From NCBI GenBank assembly GCA_000750105.3, contig JPHH03000043.1, positions 1-64,000 of the forward strand: a stretch of 64,000 bases of DNA. The letters run 5' to 3'. Origin of the DNA: Tolypocladium sp. Sup5 PDA-1. Its lineage: Eukaryota; Ascomycota; Sordariomycetes; Hypocreales; Ophiocordycipitaceae. Each line of letters opens with the position of its first letter. Within the stretch, counting starts at the first letter, position 1. Below, piece after piece: positions 24,645 through 34,813 of this stretch. Below the pieces are notes generated by a model that saw nothing but the letters and a program-made list of their open reading frames with translations, did no database searches and had not been told where the DNA came from. Both the position numbers and the translations under genes were made by a program.

Positions 24645-25221
24645 GTACTTCGTGCTTACTCTCATTTCAAGGTTGGAGTCACAGACGTAGCTGTTTGGAT
24701 TTCGCTTAACCCGAAAAGGGAAGAGGGGAAGAGGGCGGGGGTACAGGTGCATGATACTACGCAACTACTGTAGTCTTTCTCCGCTATTAGTGGGGTATCG
24801 CGCAGTAGTTCATAATGTTTTACCAGTAAGAGCATGACCAACAGCAAAAACGAGGGCTCTACCAATAGCATATGCCAGAGAATTATTGCATAATCCCTAG
24901 AGGATTTGGTTGGGGCTGAGCCTCGGCTAGGAACTCACCAAATTTTCCTCATTCACCAGGCTCAAAGCAGTCGTGGTCTTCGGTGAAAACGGCATTATGT
25001 CGGTCCTGGATCGGTAAAGCCGTGTTGAGCGAGCCCTTGCAGGCACCCAAGCACTACAGCCGAGATTGCACAAACGAATCGCAACGGTGCTAACATACCA
25101 ATGAGTTCTTAGAGAGCGTGAATTATTGTCTTGTTTACAACAGCTCAGACTTGTCATGAGGTGGGCTCGATCTCGCTTCTAGACCCCTGAGGCTAGCAAG
25201 CTTGCAACCCTCATCCTCCAA
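24645..25221. other. Gene-free interval
   Basis: No reading frame here resembles a known family. It includes the 3' flank of the minus-strand hydrolase that ends at 25,222. Confidence 0.6.
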
Positions 25222-26290
25222 CTATTCGAGCCACTTCTCCGCAAGCCATGCCGTGGCCTCGAGAATGAGCGGATCTTCTGGGCCCTTCCAGCCATGGGCC
25301 GGAGCCATATCGAAGCCGTGGTCCATGCCCCTGACAACGTCCAACCGCACGGCTCGGCCCTGTTGCTTCAAGGTCTCGGCGAAAGCGAGAGACGTTTCGA
25401 CAGGCACTCCAGAGTCGACGTCGCCGTGCAAGACCCAGATACGCCCCGGCAGCTCGGCGCCTTGTCTAACACGACGGTTCAGCCACACGGTCGGGTCGTC
25501 GTCCAGCTTACCGCCCGGGCTAAACACGTCAGCAAAGAAGCCCGCGCGCGCAATCGAAGCCCCGAAGCCCAGGCTCTCCGGCTCGGTGGCCGAGACTCGC
25601 GGCCCCTTTCGGAGTTGCAGTATCCGCTCCTCGACGTCCGCGTCGTTGGCAGGGAACTCGGAGTCCGGCAACTGGCCCGGGTTCGGCGCTCCAACCGCCC
25701 GGCTGCCATTGCGCCACCACTCCGTGTCGAAGTCAATCATCGGGTACGCCAGGCTGAGCACCCGAAAGGACCTTGGGAACGCCAGCGCGTGGGACATGGC
25801 GACGTACCCGCCCGCGGAGCCGCCATTGAGCAAGATCCGCGACAGGTCCGGCTGGCATGATGGCTCCTTGTTTGCTAGAAATGAGGTCAAGGATGACTGC
25901 ATCCATGCGTGGAAGGCTTGCACATCAGCTTGGACAGCGGCCAGGCCGTCGTTGTGCGGCAGCAGAGTGTAGTCGGGCGAGATGATGATGGCCGAGTGCT
26001 TCTTGGCGAGGTTCAGAATGAATTGCGGGAAGAATGGAGGGTACAGGCCGTGCGCCATGACCAGATATCCGCCGTGCCAGTTTATGAGCACTGGACGCGG
26101 CCCTGGAGGCGGATTCTTTGGCAGCAGGATGTGTGCCACAATCGGATGGTCGTCTCGCACCACGTAGCTGTCGAGAGTTAGTCTGCGGGCTTCGCGTTCG
26201 AGGAGTGCGATCTTACGGTTCGCCAAGGATGTGGAAGTCGTTGAAGATATCCATCGTTGGCAGATCAAGGCCGACCATGGCTTCGGGCAT
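25222..26290 (-). CDS. Alpha/beta-hydrolase fold-3 esterase/lipase-like protein
   Basis: Two exons are inferred: 26,217-26,290 and 25,222-26,167, giving 339 residues. The ATG at 26,290 starts MPEAMVGLDLP. The 49-bp intron (26,168-26,216) has GTAAGA, a GACTAAC branch site and CAG, and removing it restores a natural join. The protein has the oxyanion motif HGG (56-58), the nucleophile in GGSAGG (Ser142), an acid in HGDVDSGVP (probably Asp276) and the His in GMDHGFD (His308): the hormone-sensitive-lipase-like, fold-3 arrangement. It lacks a signal peptide, so it probably acts inside the cell on small esters or acylated metabolites. The substrate is unknown. A longer uninterrupted frame up to 26,397 exists only because the intron happens to be open. 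Confidence 0.85.
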
Positions 26291-27234
26291 TGTGGACGGA
26301 AAGGTTGAGGCAAACCGAGTTGGACGGTTGTACTCGGTACGTGTAGGCTGTGTCGTCGGTTGTCAACGAAGCGCTGGGTGGCATTTATCGGGGACAAAAT
26401 CTTGGGAAGCTGCGAGACCCCAGACAGCGCAGACTTGACATATTATAAGAGATGAATGTGCCACGAACTCGTCAGCTTACCCGGTGGCTGGACTGTGGAA
26501 CCCAAGGCAGACTAACCAAGTGTTACCTTGTGCTCCAAGCAGCTCGTATTCGTGCGCCTGAATTTGTCAGCCGTTTGCTCAGGCGTCACGGCATTAGACT
26601 GATTGCGGCATGAAGCCTCTTCCGTTTGCCGCAACATCCAGCCTCTGTCCCTGAAGATGTTCAGGGGACCATACCCCGGAACTAAACAGTGGGCCCAGCC
26701 ACCCCTGTGATGGCACTGGTGGCCACTTTTAACGTCATTTGTCCGCTGACTAATAGGAGAATGATAATCCCCGTTTACTGGCAAGACTGGACTCGATGGA
26801 TTTTCGCACTACGAAGTACAATGAGCCAAAATAGGCGCAGCCAAAATAGGCGCAGCCAATAATAGTACGGCAACCATCACAGGGGTAGACAACCATCACA
26901 TCACGGGAGTAGACGTGCCAGGAAGTGGCCACGCCGGGAAGTCGCCGCGGCCCCTAGTCATTTCTCTCAAAGTCTCCCGCTCACCTGCTCTGCCTTTCCA
27001 TTTTTATGGCGACTATGTGGCCAGAAAAGACAGGCGTTCCAGCCATGGGCCCATGATGGGACCAAGCCTGATTACAATCAACCATCCTCGGGAACAGAGT
27101 CGACAGATCGTGGAGCTGGTTTGCGCAAGATATCATAGCCACCGCTGTTGGCTTGTATCGGCTAACTGACGCTAGAAACGCGGATGCGCTCTTCAATATT
27201 TCCGAAGCGCTTGAGTAACCTACTCGGAGGAGTC
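26291..27234. other. Gene-free interval with short direct repeats
   Basis: No gene was recognised. Near 26,822-26,862 a 16-bp unit (AGCCAAAATAGGCGC) is repeated in tandem two to three times, and CAACCATCACA occurs twice close together at about 26,870-26,900. The left part is the likely promoter of the minus-strand hydrolase. Confidence 0.6.
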
Positions 27235-27690
27235 ATGACCCAGCTCCTCGAGACTTTAAGTGGTCTGGCAACTGTTCGAGCTTTTGCTTGGGAGGGTGAG
27301 CTCTTCGTTTTAATGAATGAGCGACTTGACGATTCCCAGAAGCCATTTATCTTCCGTACAGTATCCAGCGATGTGTCAATCTTGTCTTGGATCTTACCGT
27401 CGCTTGTCTAGCGATCGTGTTAATATCCGTTGCGGTCACGTTAAGAGGATCTGTCGGTGCTGGGTTCGCAGGCGTGGCCTTGTACAACATCATGGGCCTT
27501 AGTGGTGTCATGAAGGCCGCTGTTTCAGTTTAGACGGTTCTCGAGACATCAATTGATGCCGTCGCAAGAGTCAAGACCTTTGCGGAGTTGACACCCTGTG
27601 AGGAGCATTTGGCCCTCACAACATTTAAGGCGCCTGTGAGTGCAGCCCATCACAGGAAGAAGCCAATGATGAAGACGATCTTAGACTTTT
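27235..27690 (+). pseudogene. ABCC-type ABC transporter fragment (second transmembrane domain)
   Basis: About 120 residues are recognisable from the region just before the second nucleotide-binding domain of MRP-like fungal transporters: LLETLSGLATVRAFAWE, then after a frameshift near 27,350-27,360 a YSIQRCVNLVLDL membrane segment, GSVGAGFAGVALYNIMGLSG, and VLETSIDAVARVKTF. A TAG at 27,531-27,533 stands where the family has Trp. The Walker A and B regions and the first half of the protein are absent, so this is a truncated relic. The upstream part (before 27,235) could not be aligned to the family. Confidence 0.75.
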
Positions 27691-27906
27691 GACCAATTGA
27701 ATACCTCCATCTCTATACGTTTGCATACATAAACCACATCGTGCGTCTGACAGCAACACAAGATGGGCTCGCCGCGGAGAACAGGAATACAATCTCGAAG
27801 AAGCTCAACATTGAAGCAATTGAAAATGAATTGACAACCTTCATAATTTATTATGCTTGCAGTATCGTTATTGAGTAGGTACTCAACAGCGTCCAGCGGC
27901 TATCCC

Positions 27907-29927
27907 TTAATGAATAACCACGGCAACATGATCGTCCATGTACTTGTTGATGTCCCCCAAGAAGGCAGACGCAATAATCGCCACGGCACCAAACGCAATA
28001 CTAGAGTAATATACATACGGATATGCGCTCGCGTAGCTCTCCTGCCCGGCAAGGACAATCGCATTCCAAATTGTAACGTTCCCGTCGACGCCAGGGAGTT
28101 GGAGAATGTCGTTGATGAGCGACGCACCAGTGAGTTCAGCGGCTTTGCCGATGATTTGAGGGTCAGAGATGCCGTTCATAACGCAAGCAGCTGCGATATT
28201 TTCTCCGAGGATGGGGATGAATTTGCTGATGAAAACATTGTAATAAGTAGTGTATCCGACGGCTCCACCAATGACGCGGATAGCAAGGGTCAAGGCAGTG
28301 GCTGTGGCGATGAGATCATCTGGGCAGATGATAGTGGTGATGATTGATGCCGGAACGACGATTCCACCAATACCGAGACCGGCAACAGCCAGAATGCCGT
28401 AAACCGCATTGATATTATCCATACCGGCTGCAGCAAGAGCTCCACAGCCGGCTGTCATCAAGGACGACGAGACCAGCAATAAAATTCTGTTGCCACCACG
28501 GAAAACAGATAGGAGGACGAGGACAATGCAGGCTCCACCAAGAATGCAGAAACCAATAGGCATTCCCCGGAGTCCGACGCCAACCGGGTCGTGGCCGTAG
28601 ACGTTGAAAGCCTGCGTTGGCCAGAAGAGAAGGACGGAGAAAAAGTTGGCACCAGAGATGAATGTGATTATAAGGGTGAGCAGAAGGATCCGAGGCTCTT
28701 TCTTCAAGCGAGAAGGGAACATGGGGTATTCCGTGCCGTACATCTCCCAGAAGACGAAGGCGGTCAATAAAGCGGCTCCTAGGAGAAGGGGCACAAGAAC
28801 ATGCGCACTTGTCCACGTATACTAGTTCGGCCTTGTTAGTTAGGTACAACGCGTTCCCAATCGGAGTTTTACCTGATAGCCCCCCCATAATATCCCAGCG
28901 AGGAACAGGATCATGCCGGAAATCGACAGCAGTGCACCGACAAAGTCAATCTGACGAATAATCTCCCGTCGATTTAGCCCGGAGGAGTTGACCCGTGGAG
29001 GAGGGAAGTAGAAGATGGCGGTCATCGCTAGTCCAATGAATGACCAGATCCCACAGAATAAGCCCACGTATCTCCACGTTGAATAATGCGCAATCAACTG
29101 GCTCCAAAGAACCGAGGGGCAGAATGGGATGATACTGAATATCAGCACAGCGACATATTTCCCCCTCTTCCGGGTAGGAGCCAGTTCGGAGGCCACGGCG
29201 AGGGCCGTCAACTCGTTGATCCCGGCACCGACGCCTGATATAGACATACCAGCTATTATTCGACTGTCAGTTAAACTTGGAACCCAAACCCAGTGTGTCA
29301 TCGTCCACCTACCAATAAAAATATTCATCGAGTGGGCTGTTGAGCACACAACCATCCCAATGACAAGAAAGGTAGCCCCCACAATGGCAACGTATCGTCG
29401 ACCGATTAGATCAGACAGGGCTCCAACGAAAGGGCACACAGCCGCAAGGGCGAGTAAGTTTCCCAGTACAAACCAAATCCATCTATCGGCTCCCCCAATG
29501 TCTCGATATATGTAAGGCGGTATGCCACCTATATATCGCCCATGTTAAGACGCAAACCACAACAAAGCCGGTCCTGGATAACGCACCAAATAAATATAAT
29601 GGAATCTGCGACCCTGTCCATAAAAACGCCATGGCGATCAGGGACATCAATCTGCGAATGCTCATCTGCGATATGCTTTTAGTACACATGCTATGTATTT
29701 ATGGCCAGGGCATGACTTACTGGTGGCTCATGGTCATGTTCCATACCATCCCCATATGTTCTCAGGCCATTCTTATCATAATAATGGCTGGTACTAGAAA
29801 CACGAGAAGCCGTCTGAACCATTTCAATGTGATTGCCGCTAGGGCCATCGCTCTTTATTGGAAGGGTTGGGGTCTCTGAGCCGGTGTTGGTTGGGGTTGC
29901 ATCGGGCGGGTGGGATTGAGCCTCCAT
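27907..29927 (-). CDS. MFS transporter, TRI12-like (14-TM drug/siderophore/toxin efflux family)
   Basis: Five exons are inferred: 29,721-29,927, 29,587-29,665, 29,313-29,528, 28,873-29,252 and 27,907-28,821. All four introns (51-60 bp) keep phase and give 598 residues. The cytosolic N-terminus is followed by a membrane segment, then LFGGIPPYIYRDIGGADRWIW as in the TRI12 family, the MFS A-like motif GALSDLIGRR, and ELAPTRKRGKY. Many hydrophobic helices continue to a short C-terminus. It is predicted to act at the plasma membrane as a proton-driven exporter or siderophore transporter. The substrate cannot be read from sequence. The acceptor of intron 3 was placed at AATAATAG because the nearer CAG would give a stop. 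It is convergent with the ABCC relic. Confidence 0.88.
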
Positions 29928-30754
29928 ACTGTTCTCTTGAGTTGGCTTATAGGCAGGATGTCAGGAGGTGAATGGTGAACGAACTTGAACGGTGAACGAG
30001 CTGGGATTCCGGGGAGGTCGGGTGTAGGCGTCCCAATATAAGCATTCTGTACGGTCCCAACTTAGAGCTTCGAGCGGGGAAACGATACGCTAGTCTACGG
30101 TGGCGTAAGCAGCAAGATAACAGTGCACAGCAAGTTCGGGAAACAAGATGGACCTCGGAAGCATTTCATGTGTATGGTGGTGCATACTGAGTTTCCATCA
30201 AAGGACGGAGCCTCTGACAATGTCACATCTGCTTACGTCGGAGTCGAGCAGTATTTAGCCCAGAAATGCCCTCTATATCACGAGAATCCTCGTGTAGTAC
30301 CATAAGATATTTACCCTCCCTAGGGATCCAGTAAGGGGTTACTTTGTATGGCTAAGAGTGGCATGCCGCATGTCCGGCGAGAAGCGTGGGGGGGGGGGGG
30401 GGGGGGGGGGGGTTAGCGTTCTTGGCGTTGCCTCGGCAATTCTGGGGGTTTCCCCATAAAAAGTCCGAAACTGGCCACGTCCCCCGCAATTCAGTTCCTA
30501 GCTTCGTGGTTCTTGACAGCTGGGTTCTGGATACGGGGCCAATAGCTCTCATCGGTCATCGGTGGCTGTTGGATAGACAGGCCTGGACAGGGCAGATTTC
30601 CGTTGCTTTCTCCAAACATAGAGCGAGCATTGCCGGCAAGTAGCCCAAGTCTCTTCGCATTGCTGTCCGCATCAGTATTGCTTTTTGGGGTGGGAACAGT
30701 CCCGAGGGTTGAGTCAATAGTACGGTTTAACAGCAATACAATTCCTATTCTAGG
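29928..30754. other. Gene-free interval containing a poly-G run
   Basis: The right flank of the MFS start is its likely promoter. No gene family was recognised on either strand. The main landmark is the 25-base G run at 30,388-30,412. Confidence 0.6.
30388..30412 (+). repeat. Homopolymer of 25 G
   Basis: This is an uninterrupted run of G, the longest homopolymer I noticed in the window. It could form G-quadruplex structures and is a likely site of length error in sequencing. Confidence 0.95.
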
Positions 30755-32115
30755 CTACTGCCGCGGCGTGCCGAGAGCTATAAGTTTCGATAGTCAAAGG
30801 CCTACCGCTAGTATAAAGCGTCTTATACCTACTTATTATCCGATTCTATCTATTAATTGATAGCGGCGTGTATGGCGACGCTATGTACGTTAATGATATC
30901 TACTAGGGAGAGTCAACTCCGTGCCTAAAGCGGAAGGAGGCCGAGCGTAATTAACTCACTATGATTGGAAGCTATTAGCTTATTTTGGCCGTGGTACGAC
31001 TAGCGGCCTAATACTACCTTCTTGCCGTCGAGGGTGTTCGGAGGGAGCTCGGCTAGCGAATATATCTAATAAACTCGTATATAGACGTGATTCTTATCCA
31101 ATGCCCTAATATCGAGTATTTTCGCTACCTAATAATTAGTAGACTAAAGTAAGCCGTGGCTCTCTAAGTCGGTAGTCGTTATTGCTTATCGCTTAATTGT
31201 CGATTTATTTGCGATATAAACGAAGTCCTTTGTTGAGGGAGAACGAACACACCAAAGGCCGAGTGCAACGATCGTCGTGTAAGTCGTAGAGTCGGTGCCT
31301 GCCCAAGAAGTCAGCTATTAGTCAGTGACACGAGTCGTCGTGTAAGTTAGTGCGCCGGTTGACGCGTAAGTCAAGACGGCTATCTCCGTGTAAGTCAGAA
31401 CATCAGCACAGCGGCGTGTAGTCTACAAATCAACGCCTATGTGAACAGGTCTTTCGTATCGTGCAAGTCAAAGGCAAAAGGCAGGGAGAGGCAACCACGG
31501 CTATCTCAAAAAGGTGGGAGGAATTAACCAGGATTTTTCATTGTCAGAATCTCGAAAGCTCATGAACGTCACGACTTGCGTCGATGCGTGCATGAGGGAC
31601 CATCTATTCATAGGGACATAGACGTCTCTCTTATACCTACAGACTCGCTGGGCGTCCCAATATTCCTCCACTTTTTTATGTTTCCCGTTTTTCTGGTCAG
31701 GGGTCTGCACCAACACCCTAACAAAGTCCCCGTTAACGTAGTTAACTTTATCAACTATAATACATTCCTTAGAATTTACATGTGCTCTAAAAGGATCGTT
31801 CCCCTTTTCCTCGTCTCGATATTACTTATAGATAAAGCTATTATACCGCGATATATCTAGCTACGTTTTGCGCGGCGGCTCCACGTTATAAGCCACGTCT
31901 ATCGTTTGATTCGCCTTGAACTTGCCCTTTAGATTAACTAGCGATGGCTGCACTAGCTGCGTCTTGTTATCGTTCGGGCCGTAGCGTTTTCGTTTCTTGG
32001 TCGTGCAGTCGCGTTCTATATCGCCCGGACTATTAATCGTAGTTACGGAGAACGGATAGTCGGCGCGATTCTTGTCTAAGATTATAGGCGAGCGTGTCGT
32101 TAATACTAAACTCAT
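30755..32115 (-). pseudogene. BAH-domain (ebs/bah/phd-type) gene, RIP-mutated and split by an LTR
   Basis: Read on the minus strand from ATG 32,115, the frame shows KKRKRYGPND, then IDVAYNVEP and LDISRYNSFI with TAG in place of Trp, as in fungal BAH-PHD proteins. It is interrupted by an LTR at 31,228-31,723. Beyond it the frame resumes (DFVYIANKSTI) with a clear BAH domain: VAKILDIRALDKNHVYIRVY, ELPPNTLDGKKVV, and YHGQNKLIASNH. A 57-bp intron with GTGAGT...CCCTAG lies at 30,903-30,959, then DIINVHSVA and a degraded QDALYWRQAF-like end. Stops are TAG/TAA at Trp and Gln positions, so RIP is the likely cause. BAH proteins bind nucleosomes or histone marks in silent chromatin. The PHD finger was not found. 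This copy cannot make a full protein. Confidence 0.82.
31228..31723 (-). mobile_element. Solo LTR of the 13.3 kb element family
   Basis: It is a 496-bp homologue of the LTRs at 7,620 and 20,329 with far fewer RIP changes. It is flanked by the direct repeat AAGTC at 31,223-31,227 and 31,724-31,728, a 5-bp target duplication. Removing the LTR and one AAGTC restores the BAH reading frame across the junction (VNGDF then VYIAN), which independently fixes the ends. No internal retroelement sequence remains, so it is a solo LTR left by recombination. The small frame at 31,501-31,716 is LTR sequence, not a gene. Confidence 0.92.
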
Positions 32116-33187
32116 GACGACGCGATATGTTAGGATGTTAAAATGAGCTGTGATACGACGCGACGCGATTCTATATAGGAACAGGGTGTTGAGCGTTGAA
32201 GATTGCCCGAAACACCACCGGCTAGAACTCAACAGTAGGAAACCAATAGCGCGCTCCTTGAGATAGTTGATATCAATTATAAAGAGCACGCGGATAACCC
32301 TAGAATAACGCTCTACGGGAGCAGTGGGTTAGACTAGAGTAGTCGCACTCGCGGATTGCCTAACGAACGAGTAAAGGTTACTGCACCCCGAGTTTAAAAC
32401 CGTGTTCTATTAGGTATTCCCCAAGGGGCGAAGCGCTAGAAATGCCTCTGGGGTTCCCCACCAACCAGCCCAGCCTATTCCCTACCCGTCACGTGCAATC
32501 TATACAATCTTCTACGTATCGTGCCGGCACCTTCATCAGGCTCAGGGGAAAACTTCAACAAACAGCGGGAACGAAACTTTTAAAACAACAGCCATTTAAA
32601 GGACCACAACACTCCTACTCGCGGCCACAATAGCTCTTGCGGATAGCTACGCTTTCCCCTAGCGCCATCTAACAACCGCAAGGTCATGCGCTACAGCAAC
32701 TTCGAGGGCTTAGAGCCAATTTTAGAGCAACGTCTTAGCTACACAACATGCCAAACCCTTACTCAAGAGCGACACCACGGCCCGCTGTGGGACCCGATCC
32801 GGGGGCACCATCGCAATTGGTCAAATCTTGCTGGATCTGTTCATGCAAGCCATAATGCCCATGCGTGATGGGGCCGCTGTTGAAGTTGAAACTGTAACAA
32901 TACATAGGCCCAGGTATAGCCGACTAGGTTGTGAATTTGTGAGTCCTTGGGCCCTTGCAATTCGTGGCGCAAACTCCCGCTGACACGCATGCTGACACGC
33001 AGCGACTTCTGCTCACATTCAATCCCTTGTGAACAGTTTGGGCAGTCTCGAGAGCGTTTTTTGATAGGAAAGTGCACGATTTTCTTTCAGCGGACAGTCG
33101 ATTATTGACAAATGTGTCGTCCTGCTGCAGCTGGCGCTCCGGCACGCCTTTGGCATCCACACGAAATGGAAGGCGAGACAGTACATC
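32116..33187. other. Gene-free interval upstream of the BAH relic and the ankyrin gene
   Basis: No family was recognised. Just before the ankyrin frame, a TTTTCTTTCAG sequence ending at about 33,087 looks like a splice acceptor, and the ankyrin frame is open from there, so an unrecognised upstream exon may exist within this interval. Confidence 0.5.
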
Positions 33188-34195
33188 ATGGAGTCATTGC
33201 TCATGTTTGCCGCACGGGGCGGGCATCAGGCCGTTGTCAAGCTGCTTCTTAAAAATGGCGCCTCCGTGGGCACAAATATCATATACGGACATGGAAGGGG
33301 GACACCCCTGCATTATGCGGTGCAAGGTGGAGATGAGGCAATGGTCAGGCTTGTTCTGGATAAAGGCGCCAACCTGGACACGAAAGACCGCCTTAGAAGG
33401 ACGCCACTTTTAACAGCCACGCAGCATGGCTTTGGGGCCATCGCCAGGCTGCTTCTTCAGAGAGGTGCCGATCCTAACATTGCGGGCTGGGAGGGACGGA
33501 CGCCACTGTTAAATGTGTCAGAGAACGGAGACGTGGCGGTGGCCAACCTCCTCCTTGAGCTGGGCGCCAACCCACAAAGCCAAGACGAAGGTGGCGACAC
33601 GCCAATGTTAGCCGCCGCGCGGAGAGGGCGCATGGACTCCATTAAGCTACTCGCTAGTTATGGGGCCGACTTAAACGCGCCAGACAGACAGGAACAGCAA
33701 CTATGTCATTGGCAGCAGAAGCCGGATATGAAGCCCTGGTGAAACTCCTGCTTGAGAAAGGCGTCACGCCGGATACTGAAGATATGACTGGTAGAATGCC
33801 GCCGAATATGGCAGCAGTTTCAGGAAATCAAGGCACTGTGGGGGTATTTATTGACCATGGTGTTGATCCTAATTCCACGAACGGACATGGGCGAACCATG
33901 TTGTCGTACGCGGCAGAGCATGGTCGTGAGGCTGTAGTGCAGCTGCTCGTTCACAAGGGCGCCGATAAGGATCGTTGACCGCCACGGGGCGAGCCCGTTG
34001 GCGTATGCTGCATGCAATGGCAAAAGTACTGTAGTCCAGTTGCTACTTCAGAAGGGCGCCGATGTGGATGTCATGGACCACCGTGGGCGAACGCCGTTGG
34101 TTTTGGCAGCATCCATAAGGCATGAGAAGTATTTCATGGATGCTCTGAACCGCTTCAAAGCCTCACAGCAGACATCCGATGGTGGAAATGGCTAA
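33188..34195 (+). pseudogene. Ankyrin-repeat protein with two compensating frame shifts
   Basis: About nine ankyrin repeats run through this region with the usual TPLHYAV...VRLVLDKGANLD pattern, but not in one frame. The frame from ATG 33,188 is right through the repeat ending ADLNAPD, then shifts by one base near 33,677-33,695; the next three repeats are in the second frame (from about 33,700 to 33,970), and a second shift near 33,968 restores the original frame for the last two repeats to the TAA after 34,192. The shifts cancel, so the ends of the gene are in phase. These could be real disruptions in a decaying gene or two sequence errors. The partner and function are unknown; ankyrin arrays bind proteins and are common C-terminal domains in fungal NACHT and heterokaryon-type genes. 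No N-terminal domain was found. Confidence 0.8.
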
Positions 34196-34813
34196 TGCAA
34201 GGCGGAAGAGTCCGGGACTACGAGGTGTAAACGGCTCGCGGACATCCAGAATTGGGTTCAGTGGACTCTTCCGTTGAGCAAGCGTCCGGTTGTGTAATTA
34301 TGTAGTTGCCGAGTATAAGTCTCAGCTGTTCGTACTCCAGTGCCGTACTGGCAACTTTCGCTCTCGGGCTGACATGACCTGGCAGTGTTTGTGTAACACT
34401 TGCATGCGTGTTTGTTTCCGTGACCACTCCTTAGACTGATCGCTATAGTCGAGCAGGCCATCCACATGTAGATGGCAAAGGTAGGCTTGGGACTTGACAT
34501 TTGATGGCAACCCGGGTCTAGTACCCTTCACTGGCGGCACGACCCGGTGGTTGCCCAATAGAGACGTGGAGTTGGACCGTTAGACGAATATGCAGTGCGA
34601 CCTTACCTAACCAGGACAGTGTTTACGAGTGCGCTGACGTCGGTTGGTCGGGTACCCTATGCCGGCGGGGGGAACTTGTACATATTCCCCGTCCCCCCTC
34701 CATTTCAGCATCATACCATGTCGAGTATTCTTTCTTTCTTCCAATGGTCCAATCTCAGACTCCGTTCTCCACTTACTATATCGCTACTGCCAGTTTGACT
34801 CTTTTGCGCAACA
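34196..34813. other. Intergenic region before the serine hydrolase
   Basis: No gene was recognised. It should contain the promoter of the gene starting at 34,814; a pyrimidine-rich stretch (TTCTTTCTTTCTTCC) lies at about 34,726-34,742. Confidence 0.55.

Noticed and set aside
31501..31716. 71-codon minus-strand frame
   Set aside because: It lies entirely inside the solo LTR and arises from LTR sequence.
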